NCBI RefSeq assembly: GCF_000014685.1
Contig: NC_008321.1
Span: 372,001-436,000 of the forward strand
Direction of reading: 5' to 3'
DNA from: Shewanella sp. MR-4
Lineage (GTDB): Bacteria > Pseudomonadota > Gammaproteobacteria > Enterobacterales > Shewanellaceae
Length of the DNA: 64,000 bases
The position numbers and the translations under genes are program-made. Shown here piece after piece: positions 1-7,265 of the stretch. Below the pieces are notes generated by a model that was not told where the DNA came from, ran no database searches, and was given only the letters and a program-made list of their open reading frames with translations. Every line of letters starts with the position of its first letter. The first letter of the stretch is position 1.

Positions 1-255
1 GTTTATCACCACGGGGTAATACAACAGCCAGTCGCTGCGTTTGGCGACAAAACTGCCCGCTGTGAGCGCAATCCCCACAAGCAAAGGCAAAACTAAGGTT
101 TTAACCTTTTGCTTTTGCAGCATTAAACGCACTACCAACAAGAGGCATAGCACTAGGGCTATGGTGCCTGCTGGCAGATAATTCAGTCCTAAATACACGG
201 CGACTGGATAAGCAATCAGCGCGAGTGCGGTTAGTACTTGTAGCAGGACGCGCAT
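1..255 (-). CDS. COG4648-type membrane protein, partial (C-terminus outside window)
   Basis: The reverse strand reads open from an ATG at 255 to the window edge, giving 85 residues of a very hydrophobic protein (start MRVLLQVLTALALIAYPVAV) with at least three predicted membrane segments. Its start codon shares one base with the TAA of the acyl carrier gene upstream (TAATG), so the two are translationally coupled. In aryl-polyene-type clusters a small COG4648 membrane protein commonly follows two acyl carrier proteins, and the name rests on that context plus hydrophobicity. The 3' end is missing, so full length and motifs cannot be judged. Confidence 0.6.
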   Translation of the reverse strand, partial: MRVLLQVLTALALIAYPVAVYLGLNYLPAGTIALVLCLLLVVRLMLQKQKVKTLVLPLLVGIALTAGSFVAKRSDWLLYYPVVIN

Positions 256-503
256 TAGTCTTTAACTAGGCCTTCAATGGCGTTAACGACATCGTTGACT
301 GTGCGCACAGATTTAAACTCGTCGGGCTGAATTTTCTTGCCGGTGAGTTGCTGTAGCTTAATCACTAAGTCGACGGCATCGATGCTATCCAGATCTAACT
401 CTTGATAGAGATTCGCCTCTGGCGTAATCGCATCGGCATCGATTTCAAACTCATCCACCAAAATCGTGGTCAACATAGCGAGGATTTGTTCGCGGTTTTG
501 CAT
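255..503 (-). CDS. acyl carrier protein of aryl-polyene-type cluster
   Basis: An 82-residue acidic protein with the carrier-protein signature LDLDSIDAVDL; Ser40 of the DSI motif is the expected phosphopantetheine attachment site. It would carry growing acyl chains as thioesters in the cytoplasm. It is the second of two adjacent carrier proteins, lies 9 bases after the first and overlaps the membrane-protein gene by one base. Paired carriers, an acyltransferase and a ketosynthase-like protein point to a dedicated polyene or fatty-acid-like pathway rather than housekeeping acpP, which normally sits beside fabG and fabF. Confidence 0.85.
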   Translation of the reverse strand: MQNREQILAMLTTILVDEFEIDADAITPEANLYQELDLDSIDAVDLVIKLQQLTGKKIQPDEFKSVRTVNDVVNAIEGLVKD

Positions 504-512
504 CTTCCTCTC

Positions 513-767
513 CTACGGACGTTGTGATTCGATGAAGTTAGCTAGGCTGGCGACGCTGTAAAAATGCGCCTTAGTGCTATCCGAGTTCGCTTCGATTTTC
601 ACATCAAATTTTTTCTTGATGGCTAAACCCAGCTCGAGCGCGTCGATTGAGTCGAGTCCAAGTCCTTCACCAAATAGCGGTGCATCTGTGTCGATATCAT
701 CAATACTGACGTCTTCTAAGTCGAGGCAGTCGATGATCAACTGTTTAATTTCGTTATGTAAAGTCAT
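513..767 (-). CDS. phosphopantetheine-binding acyl carrier protein
   Basis: An 84-residue carrier protein with the motif GLGLDSIDALEL; Ser40 is the expected phosphopantetheine site. I chose the ATG at 767 rather than an in-frame TTG at 803: it gives the usual length (start MTLHNEIKQLIIDCL) and leaves a 14-base overlap with the acyltransferase gene, consistent with translational coupling. It differs clearly from its downstream neighbour, so the two carriers may serve different steps, for example priming and elongation. That division of labour is inference. Confidence 0.85.
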   Translation of the reverse strand: MTLHNEIKQLIIDCLDLEDVSIDDIDTDAPLFGEGLGLDSIDALELGLAIKKKFDVKIEANSDSTKAHFYSVASLANFIESQRP

Positions 768-1602
768 AATTATTTTCGAGTTGTTGTTGATAATATTGTT
801 CAAGGTCTCGGGTTAATTGCCGAGCCATTTTCGCATGCTCACCTAAAGGTGCTTGGTAGCCTTGGTGAGAAATTGTGTTACCGATTTCGACGGCCATTCC
901 CATGGTTTGCCTTGGGATCTCATACCAAGGTTGTTCCTTTGTCAAACCACGTACATTGGTGCGCAAAACCACAGGTAAAATATCGGCTTGGGTGCGAATG
1001 GCAATATTGGCAGCACCGCGGGCGAATTCGTTAATGCTGGCGCCAAATACAGTACGCGTACCTTCAGGGAAGATAATTAAATTAGTGCCTCTGGCGAGCA
1101 CTTCGCGGCAATCTTCGAGCATGAGCTCGGCGCCGCGATTGGGAATGTATCCCGCGCAGGAGACGACGCCACGTAAGAAGGGATTGCGCCACAACCCCTG
1201 CTTAACGATACAGCCCGCATTAGGCATCAAGCTGATTAATACCACTACATCGACCAGACTCGGGTGATTGGCAATCACTATCACACCCTTGGCATTGTGT
1301 AAAAGCTCGGCATTATGGGTGCTGACTCGGATAACTCCCGCCCAAGTCAACATGGCCACAAAGCCTTTAAACATAGTGTGCACGGCCTTTTGCACGCGGA
1401 TAATCCGCGCCTCGGGCGTGCCCGGCCAAAAACGCAGCAGAGGTAAGATAGTTAATGAACTCAACAGTCCACCGAGACCAAAGGCGATGTAGCAACTGAC
1501 GCCGCCGAGCCAACGGGGAATATAGTTGATTCCCGCGCGGCGCTTTTCGGGCAGCGTATAAGCGACATTAAATTCGGCATTGTGTGGCACAGGATTAGGC
1601 AT
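754..1602 (-). CDS. lysophospholipid acyltransferase family protein
   Basis: A 282-residue member of the PlsC-like acyltransferase family. It shows the HX4D catalytic motif as NHPSLVD (His113, Asp118) and the acceptor-binding FPEGTR motif at about 178-183, after an N-terminal hydrophobic stretch around 33-55 that probably anchors it to the inner membrane. In aryl-polyene-type clusters such an enzyme is thought to attach the finished acyl chain to a lipid-like acceptor; that role is inferred from context. Its ATG overlaps the end of the ketosynthase-like gene by 8 bases. Confidence 0.82.
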   Translation of the reverse strand: MPNPVPHNAEFNVAYTLPEKRRAGINYIPRWLGGVSCYIAFGLGGLLSSLTILPLLRFWPGTPEARIIRVQKAVHTMFKGFVAMLTWAGVIRVSTHNAELLHNAKGVIVIANHPSLVDVVVLISLMPNAGCIVKQGLWRNPFLRGVVSCAGYIPNRGAELMLEDCREVLARGTNLIIFPEGTRTVFGASINEFARGAANIAIRTQADILPVVLRTNVRGLTKEQPWYEIPRQTMGMAVEIGNTISHQGYQAPLGEHAKMARQLTRDLEQYYQQQLENNYDFT

Positions 1603-2332
1603 GCGTTAGGCTCCAGTGCCAGTGGGACAAGCAACCGGCAATATCCTGTGAGGTTGCCAGCGCGTGGACCAACATGCCGTAGGATAGCGGCGTGGCGTTT
1701 TGTTGCTGCTCTGCTGTCAGTTGTCTTAGGGTGAGGGTGACGGTCGCACTCTCATCTGCGGACGCTAGGGTTAATCCCAGGGCTAAGGGCAACTCAAACT
1801 CTCGAGTAAATTCATCATAGACTGGCGGGACGGGATCATCGCCAAACACCAACAGCAGTGGCTCAGGCGATTGGTGCAGTTGGGCGAACGCTTCCACCAT
1901 GGCTTGGGAAAGGGTTTCAGTGCCCGCGGCAATCGAGGTCGAAGGGGCGGTGTTATTGGTTAAAATACCAAAAATACCGCTACCCGTGTTATGCACCGAC
2001 TGACTAAAACCTAAGGGGGAAAGCGGTTGTTTTTCAATAATATCTTCGAGCAGGCCAATGGTGCGGTGCAGCTCGCCGTGGCGAGAAGCAAATATCGAGC
2101 GACAGTTAGGCGCGGCCTCACATTGGAAGCTGACTTCCAGCATCATCTTGGTTAAACGGCTAAAACGTCTGCGCTGCATGGCGGGGACTTGGGAAAGTGC
2201 AGGGGAAATCCCCTCGAGGTCATTCTCTTTGCTTGTGTCAGCCGAGTGCTTGCACCAATTTTGCCAGTCATCACGCTGTGGATATTTTGGCGCCCATGCG
2301 CCCCAAGAGAGGATGCTGAATTTGAGTTGCAC
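1595..2332 (-). CDS. beta-ketoacyl synthase-like (chain-length-factor-like) protein
   Basis: A 245-residue protein resembling the N-terminal half of a ketoacyl synthase (Ketoacyl-synt_2 type; start MQLKFSILSWGAWAP). Around residues 132-139, where an active synthase has its nucleophilic Cys, the sequence is TSIAAGTE with no Cys, so it is probably a non-condensing, chain-length-factor-like partner. Translation starts at a GTG; an in-frame stop lies five codons upstream, and CGAGG stands a few bases before the start. It is the first gene of the visible minus-strand cluster, with about 350 bp of upstream DNA carrying inverted repeats. Confidence 0.78.
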   Translation of the reverse strand: MQLKFSILSWGAWAPKYPQRDDWQNWCKHSADTSKENDLEGISPALSQVPAMQRRRFSRLTKMMLEVSFQCEAAPNCRSIFASRHGELHRTIGLLEDIIEKQPLSPLGFSQSVHNTGSGIFGILTNNTAPSTSIAAGTETLSQAMVEAFAQLHQSPEPLLLVFGDDPVPPVYDEFTREFELPLALGLTLASADESATVTLTLRQLTAEQQQNATPLSYGMLVHALATSQDIAGCLSHWHWSLTHA

Positions 2333-2361
2333 TACTTTGCCTCGACACTATTTAAAGCTGT

Positions 2362-2381
2362 CTTAGTTATCCCTAACTAAG
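2362..2381. promoter_or_regulatory. palindrome upstream of polyene-type cluster, possible operator
   Basis: A perfect inverted repeat with 8-bp arms (CTTAGTTA / TAACTAAG) and a 4-base spacer, 30 bp upstream of the GTG start of the first cluster gene. A second, shorter repeat using the same half-sites (ACTAAG-TC-CTTAGT) lies at 2472-2485. Shared half-sites suggest a dimeric regulator; its identity is unknown. Confidence 0.4.
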
Positions 2382-2648
2382 CGAAAATATTAATGAATTG
2401 ACTAGCTTCTCGCTATTTCTCCGCTGGATTAACGAGCACAATTCCCCCATTTATTAAGCGGCTTATTCTACACTAAGTCCTTAGTTTTAATGAAGCCATT
2501 TGCATTGTGATGGTTAATAAAATGCAATCAAGCTCCGATTTATTACGCCAAAGTAACATTCGTTTCAGTGGGCGAGTTTGAAAAGGTGAGGATAAAGCGT
2601 GTGACTGAACCTGAGTTGAACAGATCTGCTGGTCATATTTTGCATGTA
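2382..2648. other. non-coding region between polyene-type cluster and DUF3014 gene
   Basis: No convincing gene is visible. The stretch is AT-rich, holds the second CTTAGT palindrome (2472-2485) and a TTGCATT/AATGCAA inverted repeat at 2500-2527. It probably carries the promoter of the minus-strand cluster, but I could not pick out clear -35/-10 boxes. Confidence 0.4.
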
Positions 2649-2673
2649 AAAAAGGCGCACGAGGCGCCTTTTT
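2649..2673 (-). terminator. rho-independent terminator after DUF3014 gene
   Basis: The GC stem GGCGC/GCGCC with a 5-base loop is extended by an A-run and a T-run, so it can act on both strands. It lies just after the stop of the minus-strand DUF3014 gene. Confidence 0.8.
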
Positions 2674-2688
2674 AGAGGAGATAGAGCA

Positions 2689-3585
2689 TTACTGTGCGAG
2701 TTGATTTTCCAGTTTACGCAGCGCTGCTTTCACTTTACGGGTGTTTTCAGGGCCCATGCGGATCAGCAGTTTTTGCGCGCTCGGCAAGGCCTCTAAATTA
2801 GGATCCACGAAGCGGTAGTTCACGCTGATTGAACTCAGCTCAATAGGCTCCTCGATGATAGGGGCGGCGAGCATGATCTTAATGGCTTGCAGCACTCTGT
2901 CATTGAACTTGGCGTTGCTGTAACCCAGTTCGGCAAAGGCCTCATTAAATAGCGGCGTGAGCTGTTTGTAGGTGTGCATTAAGCTTGCTTCATCCATGTT
3001 CGCAATCACAGTCGCGTAGGCATCGTATCTGTGGTAACTCTCTGGATTTAAATACACTTTGTCAGTGATTTCAGACACAGTGAACAGTTTCTCTGGGCCT
3101 TTGACTGGGCTGACTTTACGGGCGAGATCGCCTTGGGCCAAGTTATCTACGAACACCACAAACTGACGAGCCAAATCTTGGTTCACTAAAGAGGAACCGA
3201 CCACGTTGTTATTGATGATCGCCAGCGCTTTTTGATGCACAAAGGCATCGCTCTCAGGCAGACTGGGGACGACTTCTTCAGGAATCGCAGGTTCGGTTGG
3301 CGTGATGGCGGTTTCGGTTTCCGGCGTGGTTGCCGCTGGAGTTTCGTTTTCCACCGGTGTGGTTTCAGGCTCAGCGCCTGTCTCGAGCGTCATAGGTTCA
3401 GATGAAGGCGGCTCGGGCAGCACTATCGGCGCATTGGGGATGAGCTTGGGTGAGTCATCTTTAGTGTAGTAATAATAACCTCCCGCAGAGAGCAGCACGA
3501 CGAGCACAATCGCAATCAAAGCAAAGCGATTACTGCTTGAAGAGGTTTCTTGAGGTGTAATTCTATCATCTTGATTAACTTGCAT
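2689..3585 (-). CDS. DUF3014 domain-containing membrane-anchored protein
   Basis: A 298-residue protein of unknown function. A short polar N-terminus is followed by one membrane helix (about 21-41, FALIAIVLVVLLSAGGYYYY), a Pro/Glu/Thr-rich linker of low complexity (about 50-110), and a compact domain from about 115 to the end containing the NNVVGSSLVNQDLARQFVVF block typical of DUF3014. The domain should face the periplasm. A terminator follows the gene. It lies downstream of recG on the same strand with a 178-bp gap, so co-transcription is uncertain. Confidence 0.8.
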   Translation of the reverse strand: MQVNQDDRITPQETSSSSNRFALIAIVLVVLLSAGGYYYYTKDDSPKLIPNAPIVLPEPPSSEPMTLETGAEPETTPVENETPAATTPETETAITPTEPAIPEEVVPSLPESDAFVHQKALAIINNNVVGSSLVNQDLARQFVVFVDNLAQGDLARKVSPVKGPEKLFTVSEITDKVYLNPESYHRYDAYATVIANMDEASLMHTYKQLTPLFNEAFAELGYSNAKFNDRVLQAIKIMLAAPIIEEPIELSSISVNYRFVDPNLEALPSAQKLLIRMGPENTRKVKAALRKLENQLAQ

Positions 3586-3763
3586 TTTACATCCTTCGCT
3601 TAAGTGTCAAGGTAACGGGGTGAATACATGCAGCTAACATTTAAAGTGCAAGTGCCGCCGAGTTTTAGGTGGCAGGTTCATTGTGCAAGTTTCCACGCGC
3701 TTGTCCATAGCGGTGAGCTGAACAGGCTGAATTTATTTTACCTTGAAGGGGTTAGCTTAAGGT

Positions 3764-5854
3764 TTAGGCCTGAACATATTGTTGCCTGTGTCCAAGCCAA
3801 CGATGAATAATGGCATCGACCGCCTCTGGTGCCTGCGCCATCACATGGCTGGCCAGTTTTTGGATATGTGGGATAAGCGCCTGATCGCGGACAAGGTCGG
3901 CGATTTTCAGCTCGGCCAGTCCCGTTTGCTTAGTGCCCAGTACTTCGCCCGGCCCACGGATCTCTAAGTCTTTCTGTGCAATCACAAAACCATCATTACT
4001 TTGCCTGAGCACATTTAACCGCTGGCTTGCGGTTTGGCTCAATGGCGCCTTGTAGAGTAACACACAATGGCTCGCCACGGCACCGCGCCCTACGCGGCCC
4101 CGCAGTTGGTGCAGCTGTGCTAGGCCAAGCCGCTCTGGGTTTTCGATAATCATTAAGCTGGAGTTGGGTACGTCGACACCGACTTCAATCACTGTGGTTG
4201 CCACCAATAAATGGATAGTTCCCGCCTTGAAGTCGGCCATAATTTTTTGCTTTTCAGCACTTTTCATCCGGCCGTGGACTAAACCTATGCTCAGTTCCGG
4301 CAGCGCTTGGCGTAACTCTTCGGCGGTATCTTCCGCCGCTTGGCACTCGAGAACTTCAGATTCTTCAATCAGGGTACAGACCCAATAGGCTTGGCGTTTA
4401 TCCGTGACTACGCTGTTACGGACGCGCTCGAGCACTTCATTGCGACGCGAATCGGGGATGGCGACCGTGGTCACAGGTGTGCGGCCGGGCGGCAACTCAT
4501 CGATAATCGAGGTGTCCAAATCGGCGTAGGCCGTCATGGCTAAGGTGCGTGGGATCGGCGTGGCCGTCATAATTAACTGGTGGGGATGAAAGCCTTGGTT
4601 AATGCCTTTTTCCCTGAGTCCCATCCGTTGGTGAACCCCGAACCTGTGCTGCTCATCAATAATGATCAAGGCCAGTTTGTTGAAAGTGACCTGCTGCTGG
4701 AAGATAGCATGGGTGCCTATCACCATTTGTGCATCGCCCGATTCAATATCGGCTAAGGATTGCGCCCGCGCCTTGCCTTTAAGTTTGCCCGCCAGCCATC
4801 CGACTTTTAATCCCAAGGGTTCAAACCAGGCGGCAAAGTTAGCCGCATGCTGCTCGGCGAGTAATTCGGTAGGCGCCATCATGGCCACTTGGTAACCATT
4901 TTCGATGGCTTGCAAGGCGGCGAGGGCGGCGACTAAGGTTTTACCCGAACCCACATCACCTTGGACTAAACGCATCATGGGGTGCGGTTGCTCTAAGTCT
5001 TTACCAATCTCGGCGACGACTCTTTGCTGGGCGCCCGTCGGTTTAAAGGGCAATGAGGCGAGAAAGGGATTCAATAGTTGGCCGCTGGCGAGCATGGTCA
5101 CGGCGGCGTCGAGATTGCTGCGCTGCCTGAGGCGGAGCATGCTGAGGTTATGGGCGAGCAGTTCTTCTTGCACCAGCCGTTGCTGCGCTGGATGCTGGCC
5201 GAGCTCTAAGTCAAATTGTGATATTCCAGCGTGGGGGCGATGTAGGGTTTGCAGCGCCTGTTTCAAGCTCATGCTGTTGGGCTGTAAATTGGTGGGTAAT
5301 AACTCGGTCAAACCGCCGTCTTCTAATAATTCGAGGGCTTGCTCGGTGAGCTTAATCCAACTCGCCTGTTTAAGTCCTTCCGTAGTGGGATAAATCGGCG
5401 TGAGGGTATCGCTTAAATGAATGTCTTCACCGGGATACACAATTTTGTACTCGGGATGGACGATTTCAGCCTGATGATTGCCACGGCGAATTTCACCGTA
5501 GGCGCGGATCATTAAGCCATTTTGCATCGCATTGCGTTGCGCCATCGAAAAGTTAAAGAAGCGTAGGCTCATGCTGCCAGTATTATCCCGCACATTGCAC
5601 ACCAGCATGCGTTTGCGGCCTTGAATGATTTGTGTCGACTGGATTTCGGCTTCAATGGTGCCGTAATTTCCCGGCATTAAGGCGGCAATAGGATAAATCT
5701 GAGTGCGGTCTTCGTAGCGCAGGGGTAAGTGAAACAGCAGATCTTGTACTGTTGTGATGCCGAGCTTTGCGAGTTTTTCCGCCACCCTTTTGGCGACGCC
5801 TTTGAGGTCGGTGATCGGAACAAGATCCAATTGCTGCAAGTCGTTAGCGCTCAA
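3764..5854 (-). CDS. recG: ATP-dependent DNA helicase RecG
   Basis: A 696-residue superfamily 2 helicase (E. coli RecG is 693) that remodels stalled replication forks and recombination intermediates. The N-terminal wedge/OB region (about 1-260) precedes the helicase core; Walker A is GDVGSGKT at 299-306 and the Walker B-type box is DEQH at 400-403. The C-terminal region has the helicase motifs and the RG-rich block (GRVGRG). No in-frame ATG exists at the 5' end: the frame opens with TTG at 5854 directly after a TGA, and a second TTG five codons on is an alternative. The start is therefore uncertain by a few residues. Confidence 0.95.
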   Translation of the reverse strand: MSANDLQQLDLVPITDLKGVAKRVAEKLAKLGITTVQDLLFHLPLRYEDRTQIYPIAALMPGNYGTIEAEIQSTQIIQGRKRMLVCNVRDNTGSMSLRFFNFSMAQRNAMQNGLMIRAYGEIRRGNHQAEIVHPEYKIVYPGEDIHLSDTLTPIYPTTEGLKQASWIKLTEQALELLEDGGLTELLPTNLQPNSMSLKQALQTLHRPHAGISQFDLELGQHPAQQRLVQEELLAHNLSMLRLRQRSNLDAAVTMLASGQLLNPFLASLPFKPTGAQQRVVAEIGKDLEQPHPMMRLVQGDVGSGKTLVAALAALQAIENGYQVAMMAPTELLAEQHAANFAAWFEPLGLKVGWLAGKLKGKARAQSLADIESGDAQMVIGTHAIFQQQVTFNKLALIIIDEQHRFGVHQRMGLREKGINQGFHPHQLIMTATPIPRTLAMTAYADLDTSIIDELPPGRTPVTTVAIPDSRRNEVLERVRNSVVTDKRQAYWVCTLIEESEVLECQAAEDTAEELRQALPELSIGLVHGRMKSAEKQKIMADFKAGTIHLLVATTVIEVGVDVPNSSLMIIENPERLGLAQLHQLRGRVGRGAVASHCVLLYKAPLSQTASQRLNVLRQSNDGFVIAQKDLEIRGPGEVLGTKQTGLAELKIADLVRDQALIPHIQKLASHVMAQAPEAVDAIIHRWLGHRQQYVQA

Positions 5855-6220
5855 TCACTGTGAATTTATACATATATTAACAGAGAATAAGCGTAAGGCA
5901 ATCTTGGACTTAACCATGGTCACAGGCCGAGTGAATAGGGGGCTTGGAAATGTAACATTCACATCAAAGGATGAATTTTATCTAATATAAATTCAATTAT
6001 TAAAATGAATATTTCATCACTACAGGCCTATACCTTAGATAAAAATAAATATTTTTTGTTATAAAGTTCATTTTTTATTATTTTGTGGTTTAATCGGCTC
6101 ATTAGTTGTAATTGTGATATTTGGATTGTGGTGCGGTGACAAGGTTGTGAGTCGAAAATAATAAAGTTACCTCCAGTGACGGAACACATTTGGGGAAACA
6201 CCGTCGAGGAGAACTCGCCT
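5855..6220. other. AT-rich non-coding region between recG and sensor pair
   Basis: A 366-bp divergent intergenic region, strikingly AT-rich between about 5970 and 6120. It should hold promoters for recG (minus) and for the sensor pair (plus). I see no RNA gene or clear operator. Short frames here have no convincing coding character. Confidence 0.5.
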
Positions 6221-7246
6221 TTGCGTCTATGGTATTTGAGTTGTTTATTTATAGGTTTGCTGTGTTCCACGTCGCCTGCATGGGCCAAATTAGAGGTGGC
6301 CTTTTTTAACCCAGGTGCTGCAACGGATAGCTTTTGGGGCGATGTCGATAAATTAATGGAAGTGGCTGCAACTCGGCTCGATATTAATTTGCAAATTATT
6401 CATTCTGACCGTAATCATTTTAAAATGATTAGTCAGTTAGATGAATTATTAAAATCTGGTCGTTCGATTCCAACGCATATTGTTTTAGTGAATGAGAAGC
6501 AGTCAGCAATAAAAATGTTGCAGATGCTTTATGGCTATCCCATATATGTGCAGTTGATACTGAATGATATTTCACTGGCTGAGCGGGAAACCTTATTAGC
6601 GGATCCGCATTGGCAAACCTATTTATTACCCGCCATTATTCCCGATAACTATGCGATTGGTGCTGAGACGGCTAAGACTCTATTAAGTGGTTTACAGGAT
6701 AAAAAAGCTAAGGTTTTATTAATTTCGGGCGATAAGTCTACGCCCGCCTCTGTGCTACGCACTCAAGGGGCGAACGATTACTTTTTTATGCAACCGAATG
6801 TCACTGTGACCCAAACCGTCTATGGGCAGTGGCGCGAGGACATCGCCTATGGGCAGGCTTTAACACTGCTCTCACGCTATCCAGATTTAAATCTAATTTG
6901 GACGGCAAGCGATAATATGGCTATGGGAGTGGTAAAGGCGCTGCGTGAAAAGGGACTACAGCCTGGTCGTGATGTGTTAGTGAGTTCAATGAATACTTCC
7001 GCACAGATCTTAGATCTTCGCCAATCAGAATTTGTCACCACCTTGGGGGGCGGGCATTTTTTAACGGGCGCCCTAGGATTAGTGCAGTTAAAACATTATC
7101 AAACGACTCATCAATATTATCCCTATGCGGATATACAACTTTTTAGTGTACTCAACCCAAATTCTGATTTTTATCGAATGTTAGTCGCTCGGGATTGGGC
7201 GGGGATTTTTCAGACGCAGATTTTGAATAAGTTGCCACAACAATAA
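6221..7246 (+). CDS. periplasmic sugar-binding-type sensor protein (LuxP-like fold)
   Basis: A 341-residue secreted protein with a cleavable signal peptide ending at PAWA, followed by a type 1 periplasmic-binding fold (Peripla_BP_4-like, about 25-330). The TTG at 6221 is preferred because GAGGAG stands 9 bases upstream and it places the signal peptide at the N-terminus; an in-frame GTG at 6176 would add 15 polar residues and lacks a comparable ribosome site. No transporter genes adjoin it. Instead a membrane diguanylate cyclase follows after 19 bp, so it most likely detects a small ligand and signals through that partner, as NspS does with MbaA in Vibrio. The ligand cannot be read from sequence. 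Confidence 0.75.
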   Translation: MRLWYLSCLFIGLLCSTSPAWAKLEVAFFNPGAATDSFWGDVDKLMEVAATRLDINLQIIHSDRNHFKMISQLDELLKSGRSIPTHIVLVNEKQSAIKMLQMLYGYPIYVQLILNDISLAERETLLADPHWQTYLLPAIIPDNYAIGAETAKTLLSGLQDKKAKVLLISGDKSTPASVLRTQGANDYFFMQPNVTVTQTVYGQWREDIAYGQALTLLSRYPDLNLIWTASDNMAMGVVKALREKGLQPGRDVLVSSMNTSAQILDLRQSEFVTTLGGGHFLTGALGLVQLKHYQTTHQYYPYADIQLFSVLNPNSDFYRMLVARDWAGIFQTQILNKLPQQ

Positions 7247-7265
7247 GAACAATAAATAGGTATCC

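Noticed and set aside
3628..3810. A 60-residue plus-strand frame between the DUF3014 gene and recG
   Set aside because: It overlaps the 3' end of recG in antisense and has no recognisable content.
6028..6288. An 86-residue minus-strand frame upstream of the binding protein
   Set aside because: It runs through very AT-rich intergenic DNA and into the signal-peptide region of the opposite gene.
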